This document shows, piece by piece, positions 37,325 to 51,622 of a stretch of DNA of 64,000 nucleotides. Made by a program: the position numbers and the translations under genes. Source of the stretch: Lethocerus indicus (Eukaryota; Arthropoda; Insecta; Hemiptera; Belostomatidae). Numbering within the stretch: position 1 is the first letter of the stretch; every line of letters starts with the position of its first letter. The DNA lies in contig JACDQD010000002.1 in the NCBI GenBank assembly GCA_019843655.1, positions 9,971,393-10,035,392 of the forward strand. Direction: 5' to 3'. The notes beneath the pieces are model-generated. The model was not told the DNA's origin and made no database searches. It saw nothing but the letters and a program-made list of their open reading frames with translations.

Positions 37325-38660
37325 GTGAGTTAAAACTATTAATTACTATATAGTGTCTGTAATTAACTAATAGTATGTTTCGAGTTAATTCAGACTGAAT
37401 TAATTTTTAATTTTTTACGAAAAATCTTTAGAATAAAATACAGGAATAAATAAAATCCCCAATGTCGAAAGCACTGTGGAAAAATCCTATACCTAGTAAA
37501 GAAATAATTTCTTCTCAATATTTTATATACATATTAATATATATTATACATATAAATATATATAATATTTTTGAGCTATGTATTTTTATGAATGGTTGAG
37601 GCAATACGAATAAAATGTTAGTGATAATAATAGTGATTCGTAATTTTTCATTGGTTTCGCATCGCCTTAGAGATATATTTAGGGTTCCAGGATGTGTCTT
37701 AAATTGTTGAATTACTCTTTGCATGTTCTATTATGTCTTAACACTTAATGAAGTTCTTTCTGAGAGAATAAAAACCAGGTTGAGTTCGTGAATTGCGACC
37801 ATAGTTTTTTACAATAGTTATAGTAAATCAATAATTGAGTTATATAATGTCAAAAGAGTGGAAACTGTACGTTGCCAATAAAGATTAATTGAAAATATTT
37901 TATATGAGCGTCTGTTGAAGACGCTGTTGAAGTTACTCCAACAACGAAGTGTCCCGGTAAGTATAAACTTTAATTTATTTCCCTCATTTATTTAGGTACT
38001 GACGATGGAGTTATAGGGAAATTGGTCTACCAATGGACCAAACACACGAGTGGTGCCACCATACATTTGCCAACATTTTAAGACATGTTCGAACAAAGTC
38101 TATAAATTAATAGCAATTGGTTTTTTTCTTGTGTCGGTTGATGAATATGAATACTCTTTGGGAAGTAAACCGCGACCAGTATTTCAAGAGTAGGTCAAGT
38201 TATTAAAAAGTTATTAAGGTCACACTCACACACTCTTTGCTCGTCTCCCGGCCGGACATTTACTTTACCCGGCATTGACTCGCTCATCGAAACGAAAACC
38301 AATTTGTTCTGTATTATATAGCAGTCTATTCATTATCGACTATTCGATGAACTGTAAGGAGGCAAACATTCCTACCATCATTGCAATTATTTGAAGGGAT
38401 AAAAGTTTATAACGTTCATTTTTTATGTAGTTAGTTTTTATTATTACCTACAGCATACATTATACTTACAAGTGTTAGTGACCGACTGACTTTAATGTTT
38501 TATGGTTTCTTTTCTGCTTAAGATGTGATGATCATTCGATTTGTATTCTTTATTTTGATTTAAGTGGAAAATGATTTTAAGTTTAGGAACTAATTATTTT
38601 AGTAACGACTTATTTTCGCACCCAATTAAAATTATATTAATAAAGAAGTTCAAGGCTGCC

Positions 38661-38664
<4 letters not shown>

Positions 38665-38706
<42 letters not shown>
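38665..38706. repeat. (TA)n microsatellite
   Basis: TA run of about 40 bp, preceded by ATATG. Confidence 0.95.
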
Positions 38707-38710
<4 letters not shown>

Positions 38711-39793
38711 TAGTACATTTTAATAAAATTACATTACGGTGTCCATTATAAACGGGTACAACAGCAGAGAAAGTACGGAAAGGTGAAATTAATACAGAAA
38801 ATATTGTAAATTATGAAGGTCTAAAACCAATTTAATTTCACTTAGGAGGGAAATACTTTTATCTGAAAATTGGAGGTTGCTCTCCATCTCGGGACCTCAT
38901 CTCTCTGATTGAATCCTCTACGGTTGGCCTGACTCCTATCTGATTATCATATTAATATGTTAATCAAAACCTCCTCCTAAAACTTCATTTGCCCCTTCAG
39001 TTCACATCACCGTATTTCAACGAGAATATAAGGCTTAAAATTCAAAAACATACCCGCGAGATGAGTGTAAGGCTTAGAAAATCTTATGTACTGTTTCCCA
39101 ACTCAAGTTTCTAAATACTTGTAGAATTACTTAAAGAAGAATTAAAACTATCGTTTTATTTTCACTCAATAATATTCATTTAAAATCACGAACATTTTTT
39201 CAGCTAATATTTTCTGTCTACGCATTCTCATCTTAGTAACCATGCCATTTTCATAACACGTTTCAAAATCATTGCTTTTCAAAACACCTAATCTCATACA
39301 TATCAAGGTTAATCAATTTATGTGGGACAAAAATTATAAGAGAATAAAATATCACAGAAAAATGTTTAATATATTTAACACAGTAAGGAATTTGTTGAAG
39401 AAAATTATCAATTGAAATACGCCGGTGTGCTTGATTGCTTGTAAAAAGACTTCAAGAATGGGTATTCAAAAAAAGCTCCATTTATAATTGCAACAAAGAA
39501 TTCGAGCGGGAAATGAAAACAGTTTTATATTAGGTATTTAAAAAACATTTATGGGTGTCCAACGTCTGAAACAAACGGCGCAGGGTGTTTTGCGGTTCGT
39601 TTGTGTATCTGAAGTGGTGGTTTCGGGTGGACTGAATGAACTAGCGTGATGTAGGGGAGGGAATCATTTAGGAGAGAGGAGCAGGAGGAGGAGGTGGTCG
39701 AGCTAAACCACCAGATTGATACCGGCAATAAGACTGCTAACAGCCGGAGGGATGGGATGGCTTACATCCATTACACCGACTCCTTACACACTC

Positions 39794-40290
39794 ATTTGTA
39801 ATTCCAATTAATCCGTTAATGATCGCCCGCTATAAGTACAAACCTTTTTTTATTTTTAGGGAAGAATCGCGTCACATTCAATCCAATGTTTTTCAATGTT
39901 TTCAGTCCAATTTTTTTTAAACAAGCATAACGTGCGTTCCCAAGGAATGTTTAATATAACGAGGGATATACTCCAATCTGGAAGTTCCTTCCAGATCCGT
40001 TTGACATGTACGAAACGCTTCGAATGGATATAAATATTGTAAACATAACTATATAACTGATATAAAAATAAAAAATAAATAAATATACGTTATTTCTTTC
40101 GTTTCTCGTCCTTCTTCGATTTTTAAGAGCGAGAAAATAATCCGCAGGTATAAATCCTTCAACGGGTAACGAGTTTACTAAGCTGCGGGAAGGCTGACAA
40201 AAGCGGAGGCTTGACGTTTGGTGGAGCTCACCTGAGGCCGACCGTTAATTACAGGTCGGGCGAGGCCACTGATTTGTAATTCCAATTAAT
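39794..40290. promoter_or_regulatory. Region with a duplicated 19-mer homeodomain-like site
   Basis: ATTTGTAATTCCAATTAAT occurs exactly at 39794-39812 and 40272-40290. TAATTCCAATTA reads as two inverted TAAT cores four bases apart, a layout bound by paired-class homeodomain dimers. Both copies sit at the edge of GC-richer blocks. A regulatory role is inference. Confidence 0.3.
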
Positions 40291-42468
40291 TTCAGGGACG
40301 GCAACAGAGCCCAACCCGCAGCCCACATCGGATCACACGATATTTGATTCACGGCCCCCCTCTTTCGATTCCCAGATCCGTAGAGGGGCTTTTTTGTTCC
40401 TCCATTTTGTGAAAGGCATTTCGGATGGGCCTCCCAAAGGGGATTCGGATCCCAAGTGACGCTCAATCCAATTAAAAGATTAAATGTTCGGATAAAAGTG
40501 TCACGGGGGCACCCTCAGAGCGTGCCCCTGCCTGGAGCCGACGACGACAGCCCCTCCAGCCCACACCGTATTAATGTAGAACACCCATGGAATTACTCTA
40601 ATCTATGGTCGCTTTTAGATTTTAACACTCGATAAAGACCATACCGCACAATACAAGATAAACGTCCTACATTCTCGAGAACAACAAAATTTAGAATTCG
40701 TACTTTCCGTAACGTAAAACTCTGTGCTACCTAATCCTAATAGCTCCGGGACTAGTATAAAATTAAATAATTACGCCAATTAAATAAATTATTCGAATGA
40801 GACTAAATCGACAACATCGAAGAGAACGTTTTTGGGGGAAATTGCAAGGTATAAGTGCAGATGCTATGAGCAGTGGGAAGGCAGAATACACATTCCCTAA
40901 TTATAGATGAGAGGAGTTGAATTCCAAATTTTTTTCTTTTCGAATGTTCACCCGAGTTGCTTTATGCCAGTTTAAGTATTCGATTAACTCCCTTAATGAA
41001 ATATTAGTTCCGGCCGACAAGCGTTCCACGCTTTGCCGGGCCAAAGGAGGTCGGGCATATAGATCGATTCGTATTTCAAGTGGAGCGGTCTTAAGACTTG
41101 AGTGGTGGGTAGCTCGTTTGGAACAAGGGTTGAGAGTGTCGAGCGGTGGGTGGGACGCGACACACGCGATATCTACTTGCGAAGGTGACGCCGAGCAGGC
41201 AATTAGGCCGGATCCGGCCGAGCCCCGTAATGAAAGTCGGGTTTAATTTAGTCATCGAGTTCCCTCAACCCACTTCTTCTGTAAAACACCAGGAAATTTC
41301 TTCCCCAATCGCGTTTACCTGCGGCGGTTTTACTAGACGCCGTTCTAGACTAGAAACTACTACAATTTTATACTAAATATAATCTTTTGCGAACAAGTAC
41401 GCGAAATATCTAGAACTAAGCACGAAACCTTAACCTTGCAGATACACAATAAAGGAATAATCGTTTGTACTACCTTATTTTGACTCCAGACAACTTTCCA
41501 TCTACAAGAAACACCCGATCATGTTTACACTATCACCAAATTTAACTCAATAGAACGCAATTCCTTTTAGCAAACTAAAATATACGGACAAATAAATTAT
41601 ATTACCCTCACTCATTTATCTCATATTTCTTTGTTAATTAAAAAATTAGTATTTTAACAGGTTTTTGTTTTTCTCGAATAATTTCCGCAGTATTCTGTTT
41701 CCACTCATAAACTATTTTGCCATAAGTTAATATAGCCTATTTCGTTTATAAGAGTCAGGTGTATAGGCATGTCGGTACAATTGACTGCTAAAAACATAAA
41801 TAAATACCTTTAAATAATGTAATTATTAAATGAAAATACTATACAAGTGAGTTCGATGCCCACTTCAGACTTAAGACCAAAGGAGTTAATTATAAAATGA
41901 GAAGGCTATTGAGCCGAATGTTAATTATAGGTTAATTATACGAGTTGAAAGCCGAGGTTGATTGGGGGACTAATACTAAACCGCAATATACAAGCATTGA
42001 ATAATAATACAGATGATTTCAAACCCTACTTTATATTTGCAATAATTATCCGAATAATTCCTTCTTAATTATATTGAAATTTATTTTTTGGCAATACTTA
42101 ATCGAAAATTGTATAATTCAATCAACAATTGAAGTACGCGCTTCAATAATTAAAGGGAAATGTGGACTGGTTTTTAGGTCATTATAATCAGTGCGGACGC
42201 CATTAATGTTAATATTTCAACCTATATCCTGTTTTATAGCCTCCGCTGGAGGGCTCATATGCCTACAATTGACTGGCTTTAGTGGCGATTTTACGAGGGG
42301 AAGATTACCCTTTTTACAAGGGATCCCTTGGACGAGCCCAGTTTTATTTATTGGACCTATACCTCACAAGGAAGGGAAAGAAGAATATTTGCTAACGCCA
42401 ACGTAAAATACGGTAAAAATTTAGTGACAGAGCCCGCGTACGCGGCGGCATCATCAATTAGGGTTGAG

Positions 42469-42490
42469 CCGGGAGGGGAACCCCTCCCGG
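42469..42490. repeat. GC-rich palindrome, 10-bp arms
   Basis: CCGGGAGGGG, then AA, then CCCCTCCCGG, inside a GC-rich island of intron 3. Confidence 0.65.
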
Positions 42491-44999
42491 GATTATTCTC
42501 AGTTCCATTCTAGTTTTTCCCTGATAACCCGGCGACCTCCGACTGCCTCTGCCATGAATAAATGGCTTAAATCGAGTTTTTTTCCCCCGGCGAGGTTTCA
42601 ACATGCTAGAGGACAAATAAGCCCGGGCCCCGACAGGAATTTCCTTTGTGTTGGGGTCATTTTTCTTACAACAAACCCTTCCAATTGAAAGTATTGTCCT
42701 CCGAATAAATGGAGAATAACAATGAAATATAGGAGTCATGGAGTTAAGTTAAAATAAAACGTAAGGAATTTAATTTGTGTTCCTTCCTTGGTATGTTAAA
42801 TAACTGATGCGCGAATTGTTTTGCCAGTGAGCGAAGTTAAAAACATCTCTGGGATTAAATGCAAATATTGAAAACGTTTTTTTTCACTAGTAAAACTGGA
42901 AATTACTTTCGCACGTTGATTTCCATTTACTAATATGAAAATCACTGGTAGTCCTGGGGCTTTAGTGTAATGTAAGTTGGAAGAGTACTCAACTCTGTAC
43001 AGGAATCTGTGGAATTCTGATTCTAAATCCTGAATCCCGCAGTTGAAAGTGTTAACACCCCTTGACTGGTTTTGTAAGTGGCTATCTGAACTTTAATCAA
43101 ACTCTTGTTCTCAATTGTACCTTTGAAACAGAAGCGCTATTTAACAAATACTTAAGAGGGACTCAGTAATCTGTGTTTAATAGGGAGACTAAAGTTTAGT
43201 ACTAAAGTAACTGTTATTCCACATAATACTAAATATCATAAACGAATATTGGAATGGGTTAAAGACATAGTCACTAATAATTGTATGGTAACTTATTTTC
43301 GTAAAATTAGTAAAATTTCATTTTGTTCCTAGCATTTCTAGTACTCCTAGTTCCTGCCTGGTTTCCATTAAATTTAATTTTAGTTGACAATAAGAACAGC
43401 AAATGCAAAATAATGCTAACTTCAAATTCAAGACATTGTGACTTTGAGAAAGGATTAAAATAAAAAGTGACAAATTGCAATTTATTGCAATGTGTCGTAA
43501 ATGTACGACGTGACTAATTTTAAGAATACAACCAGAAATTATTATTTTTGAAATATAGCCGTTGAAAGAGAAAATAATGGCGTAATATAATTGAAATTGA
43601 AAAATAATACACCGAACACAACATCTTGACTGTGGATTCAATCAACGGTTTCGATCACTGGTAACGGGATACTTAAAAACAAATCTAATTTAAAAGGATA
43701 CCTTGCAAGAAAATGTAGTTGGACAGTAAACGATGATACTAAAATCACTGGATCCACCAGACAAGAAAACATTGAAAAACTAAGTTAAGAACATTCCAAC
43801 GCAGAATTAAGGATACACCAAATTTCAGAGGCTTTCAAAGTGAAAATTAATCTCACCATGAAGAACAAAATTTGAATTTATAAGCAACTTTATAAAATAT
43901 AAAAATGAACTTTATAAGCAGAAATACGAAATTTGTGCGAAAATAAATCAAAATAGTTCATGGCATACACAGAAATACTAAGTGCTAACAATTACACTGT
44001 AGAGCATATAACTAAAACCAAACCAAAACAAAAATACAAATGGACATAAAAATAAGTTTAGACCTCAATACAAATTTCTGAATAAAACATTTTACTTAAA
44101 AACTACTTTGAATGCATTGCAATGTTTCCAAACGACGAACTCGGATTGGGAAACCCGACAACGGATATTTTAATTAGAATCTTTATGCATGACATGGAAA
44201 ATATTATCATGGCGAATGCCAGTTTGATTTGCGATTGGGGGGTTTAAAGTCGTTTTAAATGTCGCATCTGGTAGGATGTTTTTAACGCTGAATCTTGTTC
44301 AATGAAACAGTTTTGACGGTTCCAGATTCCATTGCAGTATGACCTAACTTTTAACCTGCGAGTGTCCAGGGGGTTGCCGAAAATTGAAAAACAGTAGAAT
44401 AGTATTAAAACTGATCGGCACAGGCTACAGTGTCTATTGAATTGTATGAAATGACCGAATCTGGAATCAGATCCATACATCGCTCGCAAAATCGTCTTTA
44501 GGCAATCAGTTGAAGTTTTCACAATATATTTTATCCCAGTTCCCAACCGATGAAACTATCACACAAAAATACCGTCGAAAAAAAATCACCCGATATTGGC
44601 TCAAATAGGAAATTGGCTTCGCGAAAAAAGAAAGGAAAGAAGCTTATCAGTTAAAACTCGGCCAGGAAAATAACCATAGAATAGTTTATAGAAAATAGTT
44701 ATAGGAAATAACCGTAGGAATCCTAGGAAATGAGTTCTAGAATAATTATAAGAAATTACTATAATTTATTGACTCAATAGTTTCAGTACCGCACGACGTC
44801 ATTTAAACGAATATCTCACGAGTTTGTGTGACCAGCCATACAAGATTACCGCAGTTGAGCGCATCGGAAATTGGAAAAGACGGATAACGAAAAGTTGACT
44901 ACTGGATTTCATCGGCGTTTCCAATAATCTGTGCCGACGTCCATCCCTAATCATCGGAGTGAAATCTATATTCTTTCAGATGTATGAAATAACGCCGCC

Positions 45000-45300
45000 G
45001 ATTGGGGGGCACGCCGTCCGAGAGAATTGGACGTCCGCGTTGGCGTACGTCTCAAAACCGATGCGACGGATATGATCGGCGGAGAAAGCGGATATAGAGA
45101 CTGCGAGGTATATAGTATAGGGGTCATCACGGTGGTCGCTCTCAATGAACTCGAAAAGATTGGATTTACTGACCGCGGAGGTGGCCGCCACTGGGCACAA
45201 CCCAATCCGCTCATATTGAGAAATCTGGAGTCCGACCACGTAACCCCCATCCACCATCCCCCACCCCTCTTAGCCTATCAATCCTTCCGATTCGACGACC
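45000..45300. other. GC-rich island open on both strands, unrecognised
   Basis: Both strands stay open here for roughly 90-135 codons. None of the translations resembles a protein family I recognise, no splice-bounded exon pattern is clear, and no second copy is seen in the window. It may be a repeat, a regulatory island or chance in GC-rich DNA. Confidence 0.25.
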
Positions 45301-47279
45301 ATAGGGATACGCCAGCTCTGTTTCCCTTTAACGGGACGGAAATTAAACCCTTGTACGGTAACATGCGCGTGCATGTGTCTGCTGCTCATGCTCCAGTTAT
45401 CCCCGCCTTTTTTATAGACACAGCAAACACGTAATCCGCACAAGCCACTCCATCGTGCTTGGAGGAGGAAAGTTCAAGAAAAAACATATTATACATAATC
45501 AATACTTTATTCTATACGCCTGTAGCGTATTGTGGGCCACCAATTGTAATATTAACTCATCAACTGCAATTGGAAAGAAACTAGAGTTATTCAATTAATT
45601 AATATTCCAAAAACTGGTACTATGATTGCCGTAATTAATTAAGTTAACTATTAAACAATTATTCTAATAATTACTGTTTATGTAAATAGTTTAAATAAAA
45701 TTTCATCTCAATATTTTAAAGTGGTACTCCTTAAAAGTTTTTTTGTTAGCTGAGAGACTTTGTAAATCTATTGTATGTAGTCTGCACCGTCCTTGATAAG
45801 CTGGAGGGACGTGGTTTCCCAACAGTTCAATACTTGTCAGTGCACCGAAACTTTGCTGACCACTGGCTCACTGAAGTCGTTCTGGAAGTTTACTAACATT
45901 CAGAACTCCCTTTTGGGAAGGGTGGTGAGCAATGGGTGGGTGGGGGAGTTTCGCCAATCTCTATTTTCTATTTAGTTCTATTTTCAATTAGCGTGAAATT
46001 CTCTACGTGATAAAAATATTTTTTATATACTTATTTGATGTAGATTATAGAGCGTATTATTCCTACGCTGTATGCCCGCAAAATTTAATTATTCATTTTA
46101 TTTATATTTGCCCAAAAAAAGTGGCAAGAATTATTTTTAAACTGAGAACATTTTCGAAGCTACATGGTTATTTATTGTATGGAAAAAATTTCCAAACAAG
46201 GAAAATATTTTTTAAATATACGAAATTTATTAGAGAAAAGTAAATTATTTTAACAGAGTACTAAAAAATGTCCGTATTTTCCATAGAAAATCCTGTGTAC
46301 AAATTATAAACCGTATATTAAAATGTATTAACATTTAACATTTATTTATGTATTTTCATGTGATACAAGGGCAGATTAGTAAAGTTGTCACAAATATGAC
46401 TACGGTTGAATTACTTATAACGCTGGCATAGTGTACAGTCAGATTTTCTGTCACCGTGTTTGGCGCGTCAATCGGAATATTTACAGAGGGAATTATAATG
46501 CCATTTAGCATACTGTTCAACAATATATGAAGCTTTTGGCAGCCATAGAAGTTATCATAGTCTACCGATACGAGGAAAGTTGCGTGCAGGCAGATCAAAG
46601 AGAATGATTAGGCTGAATGACCTGTTTCATATCGACCGCTCTTCTCACTTTTATACGATTTCACTTCATAAAGAATTGTATGTGTTTGGATGCACGTATC
46701 CTTGACAACTCATGAACGAAATTATTATAATTACAGTTTCACTCTAGCTGAAACGTAATGCTGACACAAATGGGTCGATTAATTTTAGAGGCGGAATAAT
46801 TTATCGAGTAACAATAATGTTTGGACCATCTCTTCCATTCAACCCATATTTACACGAAGACGAATACTCTAGTTACTAAAACCCTCAAACGATTGCCCTC
46901 AGGATGATGCCACTATTGATTTTCATCGACACGAGTCGACACGACAAAACGGAATGAATTGGAGTTAAACAGTAATTATTCATCCTGGTCACATGTATAT
47001 TGCGCTATTGGTTTTAGCCAAAATTAAGTAAATAAGAAGGATCGATTTGGTTACACGAGTGTTCCAGAAAGCCCGTATCAATTTTAATTGTTGCGTTCAA
47101 AGAGGGGAACAATTTTATATTCGAAGCAGAATCACATTCCGCCGACAGTCATAAATTCTCGCGAACGGCCCAGGAATACCGAAATGATAGTTCCTAAACG
47201 GGTCGCTATCGTACTTTAATACATAAAAACTCGGTAAATAATTTTCTCCTCAAACCATTAGGTCCGTGAAACTACTCCT

Positions 47280-47550
47280 GTCTCGTTTTCACGGGCGCCG
47301 GCCGCGGTAATGCTCAATACGGGCGGTGAATTACCGAGCCGCCGGTCCCAGATCACGGCCAAACGCCGTTTATGTTACCACCCCCCGGGCTGAACTCCCG
47401 TTTAATTTTTTATGGCGGCTAATTAAGTTCCGCCCACGGCTTCTCGCATGTTTTGAGCCAGACAGAACCCGGTTTACGGCCTGCCGGGAGGGCTTTACGA
47501 GGAGAGCCCCGATAAGAGAAAGGCGGACTCAATAGCCTGACTAGAGATTC
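47280..47550. promoter_or_regulatory. GC-rich intronic island, unrecognised
   Basis: A GC-rich block with GGCGGCTAATTAAGTTCCGC, a TAATTA core in GC flanks, a layout seen in other islands of this intron. No coding region is supported. Enhancer function is a guess. Confidence 0.2.
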
Positions 47551-47663
47551 ACAACCCTCAGTCTACATTTAAGCCCGATTCGCCAGGTTCGGAGTTATAA
47601 TGCAAAAGTCCGGTGTTGCAAGTGTTTGTCAATTATAACTTATTTTTAGCGAGGAAGATATGA

Positions 47664-47667
<4 letters not shown>

Positions 47668-47718
<51 letters not shown>
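47668..47718. repeat. (TA)n microsatellite
   Basis: A pure TA run of about 50 bp. On the minus strand it is directly downstream of the SINE-like unit at 47719-47882. Confidence 0.95.
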
Positions 47719-47721
<3 letters not shown>

Positions 47722-47882
47722 TATAATTCAGTAACGCAAATGACATGAGGTCAGATCTCACCACGAGAAACCGGGAGAATAGATTGCCTGAGCCGGCGCT
47801 CGGTGGTCCTATCCCGCCCCCATCAACGGATGGTAGGTAACCATAAACGTTACTCCACTCAGCCACTAACGCTCTAAACATA
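47719..47882 (-). mobile_element. SINE-like unit with (TA)n tail
   Basis: On the minus strand TGGCTGAGTGG (47855-47865) matches a Pol III A-box of tRNA-Ser/Leu type. It is followed by a GC-rich body and ends TTGCGTTACTGAATTATA, running into the (TA)n tract. No good B-box (GGTTCGANTCC) is seen; CGGTTTCTCGTGG is a weak candidate. The order head, body, simple-repeat tail is typical of SINEs. There is no second full copy in the window. Confidence 0.35.
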
Positions 47883-50084
47883 AACATTACTCTCTCAACC
47901 TCTACTAAATTATATACTCTTTTTGGACTGCTCTACATCCTCACGATTTCTCCTTTGGCCATATTACACTCTCAATAATCATCATTTCTGTTCCCAAGTA
48001 TATTTGGGTTCGGTAAAACTAATGCCCAAACCTGTCTATGACCAAATGAGGACGAAGGACACAAGAATCTTATCTTACATTATTTATTACATACGCACAA
48101 TATTACCATCCCGAAAAAACTAATCGGATTTATTAGCTGCGTTATTATCCGTGTCTTACATTTTATTAATTACCTGATGATATTTACTGAGGAAGACCGA
48201 GAACACATAACATTGATACAAATTACCAAAGTGAAACTGAACATACCAGATGAACAACTGGACTGTGTTAATATTAGTACAATTCTAAATTAGCTGGTAG
48301 GTCAGGCGTTGTTCTAATACATTAAACTCTAATTACTGTTGGGAATTGCGGTCATTAAAGGGGAGCTAAATGGAGATGTATTTCGGCCCCCACATTACGA
48401 CGGTATAAATCATACCGTAAGCCACTTATTACTTACCTGGCCTAGGAGAATTCATGACGAATACTTAAAGATTCGTTCAATAGTAAATTTGAGGAAATAA
48501 TGTTGAATTAATGTACTGCAATTTATAAATTGTAAAATTATATTTTTATTGTCACCTGTAGCAAAAAGTGCCACCAAATACTTGAAAGATACCGTTATTG
48601 ACAAAGTTGCCATTATTAATTTAATAACTAAAGGAAAGTAATAAACGTAGGAAAAAACGAATTATGAACGAGATTCTAATAGTATCATACTTATTCGAGT
48701 AGAATAGTTTCTGTGGTCCTTATTGTTTCCTTATATTTCGTGTACACTTTGCTTCTTCTGACGGGTGCAGTACTGAAAGGACTCGAGCCTTCTGTTTTAT
48801 TTAAACTCCCCTCTCCACTTTATTTCCTCCCTCTGCTTCACTTTCTAGCTCCTTTTCGAAATTAAACACGCTAGAATATCCGACGGAATGTAGTTTTTGC
48901 AACCCGGAAAATGATTATTTTTTTAACTTACGCTTCGTTCATTATGTTGCTAATTTATTTGTTGTGCCCATTCATTTCATTCATTCAATGACTTCTTACT
49001 CACAATGACGTCATGGAATGGTTCACGGAGTGCTGAGCATCTAGAATTTCATAATTGATATTTAAATTGAAAATAGTTTCTCAGAAATTATGAGCGCAAT
49101 TTGAACAACGGGACCAACTAGCAATATAATGTATATTTATTCTTTTGTCTAGACGACATTCCATTAAGAGTACTGTTCGTCTGCAAAAGTTAAGCATTCG
49201 ACTTTTCTATAGACACAAACTTGACATGCTTCATATGTATAAAAATACGAACTAAACAATAGATAATAGTAGTTACACATAAAAATGTCAACAAAATATT
49301 ACTGTATTCCCTCCCCTAGAAGGGAGTAACATCCACGTCTCTACCTCTTCTGATCTACCTCTTCATGACGCACAATGTGCATTACTAATGTTCAATCAAA
49401 ATTCTATTCCATCCATTGGTGATATAATCTGTCCTCTTAACTAAATAATTATTGATGGTATCTGTAAGAATTAATATGCATTACCGTTACACAATAAATT
49501 TTTTATTAACATCGAAGGTTTCCTTATCTTTTATTTCCGTCGATATTTTTTTAGTACTAGTAGTATGGAAATATACCGAGGCGAGTATATTGGACCGAAC
49601 AAATTAACAATCTCTTCTTTTCATATTTCGCAAACTTCGAGATAAAATTGATGGAAAATACGCTTCCAACTGTCGTGCACGCCATCCTTCGTTTATAAAT
49701 ATTTTATGTACGCGCTAATACTTAAGGAGACGAATTTCAAAACACTTTGAAATACAAAGAATTTCGTCGGGGCTCCGTCGGCGTCCGTAGGTCCTGTAAG
49801 TGGTATGACTGGAAGATGGAGGTCTCATCCTGTTCGATTCAGTTTATCGCTTGATTCATGCCGGGCCGTGGAACGCTCGAGCGGAGATAATGTGTTGGGC
49901 CGGGGACGAATGTTGGGCGGTGCCCTACGGGTTCTCCAGAAGCTACACGCCGCCTCCTCTCGGGGGAATTCATCCCTCGGAGCTCCCTCAGAGAAAGAAA
50001 GGGGGCCTCAAGACGGTTAAAACGATCGTTTCCGACATTGTTAACCAGTAAGACATTTTTTAAATTACTATAAAGAAAAATGTG

Positions 50085-50280
50085 ACCGCAGTGCAAAGTG
50101 CCTGAGTGAATGTGTGTGTCTGTGCGAGTGAATTTATTGAGTGTAGCTTAAGTTCTCGGGTTTTTATTATAAAAATTCCCGATTATCACAACAACATTGT
50201 CAAAAATCCATGTTTAATGTAATATAATATTTAAGTATATATATGTAGTAAGGCCAATAGGCCGGAATGCATGTATGAAT
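50085..50280 (+). repeat. Diverged dispersed repeat, copy N1
   Basis: It shares ordered blocks with 33055-33255 (GCAGTGCAAAGTGCCTGAGTG, then GCGAGTGAATTTA, CTCGGGTTTTTATTA, ATATATGTA and GGAATGCATGTATGA-like ends). The following segment at 50350-50430, with repeated CTGAGCGCC / AGCTCAGC / GTTCGC words, may belong to the same element. No coding sequence is seen. Confidence 0.45.
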
Positions 50281-51189
50281 CACCATTTGTATATCGTTCT
50301 GTCTATGTAATACCTTATTTAAAGAAATACAAATTATTTCTATCTTGTATGTTGTATCTTATAGCTGAGCGCCTAAAGGTGCTGTTCGCTGAGAGTGAGC
50401 ATCTATAGCTCAGCTGTTCGCCGCGAGAGGGTTAATCATCTATTTTTTATTTATTGTATTCTATGTACTATTTTCGACCGTTATTTATGTAACGGAATGA
50501 GGCAACTGGCCAGTTATGAGCTCGTATTAATTATTTGATTTACCTTAATTTTATTCCTTTGTATCTTTTTTCTAGAAAAAGTAAACAGAGGGCTTATGCT
50601 GATGTTATATTATTATTCTTGCTACATTTGGGAGGTTAGGTTTTTGCGAGATAAGTAGGTATTATTAGAAGAAAATCATTAGTTCATTTTTCTTATTTCT
50701 TTTATTCAAAAAATGAATGAAATTTTCGTTTTGTATTACCATTGAAGAAGGGAACGTCTGAACACATAACAAACTCGTGAACTATATTTTAACGCGTACG
50801 TGCCCCCGAAACTGAATTTAAGCCAAAGAACAACGAATTCTTGGGCGGAAAGCAGCATCGTTAAATGCGGTTACATTCCCAATTCCACGGTCGACTTGGA
50901 TATTATTACACAGCTGGCTTGAATAACTCCTTCTACCTGTCATGAATTTTAAGAATAATTTCGAAATATAAATTCAATCGGGATACTCGGGAATATTGTC
51001 TAACGAAAACATAATTTGAACGGGACACGTTTGTATTCATTCACCACAAAAATATATATTCAGACCTACCACGAACCCCATACTAAAATATTAAAATATC
51101 GGCAGAAAATAATTATATACCATTAGTAGGTTTAATGCCCAGTCATCATTTCTTGAGAATATTAAAGGAATTACCCTTACAAGTCATTA

Positions 51190-51355
51190 CCGTAGATTTC
51201 GTGTGTTTCTGTCTCCTCTCGCTTGTTTGATCTGTTGCTAGACCGGTTTCGGCTACTCACCATCTTCAGTAGCGGTGTTAGTCACTTTGGATGTTTTTTG
51301 GGCATCCTCACTGCATGGTCACTGTCACTTGTACTGTGGTGGTTGTCTGTTTGAC
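51190..51355 (+). repeat. Repeat module M, copy next to (TA)n
   Basis: It runs from CGTAGATTTCGTGTGTTTCT through TGCTAGACCGGTTTCGGCT and TCAGTAGCGGTGTTAG to GTGGTGGTTGTCTGTTTGAC. An inverted copy lies at 63566-63766. Both copies run directly into a TA tract followed by a TTATTGTGTTTTT-like sequence, so module, microsatellite and flank appear to be one element. Confidence 0.7.
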
Positions 51356-51361
51356 AATATT

Positions 51362-51363
<2 letters not shown>

Positions 51364-51411
<48 letters not shown>
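51364..51411. repeat. (TA)n microsatellite inside a composite repeat
   Basis: TA run of about 48 bp between module M and composite repeat Q. Confidence 0.95.
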
Positions 51412-51415
<4 letters not shown>

Positions 51416-51622
51416 TTGTTATTGTGTTTTTTGTTGGAGGGATTTTGTTAATCGGCTGAAGTCTTTGTCGGATAATCGGTCAAATATCACACAACTGGTC
51501 ACAACTATTAGGTTCTAACTTCCAAGTATATGACAGGAAACCTATCTGGTATTGTGCATTTACGATCATAAAAGTTTTCCTGTTGATCCAACATTTATCC
51601 TTATACAAATTACACAAATCCT

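Noticed and set aside
44966..45257. Minus-strand frames of about 93 codons
   Set aside because: They vaguely recall transposon-derived predictions, but I could not name a domain, so no gene is claimed.
45027..45434. Long open frame (135 codons), also open on the other strand
   Set aside because: GC-rich block, no recognisable domain and no clear splice context; openness on both strands points to composition.
49805..50096. Open frames on both strands in a GC-rich block
   Set aside because: No protein motif is recognised, and the possible splice donor after AACCA is weak.
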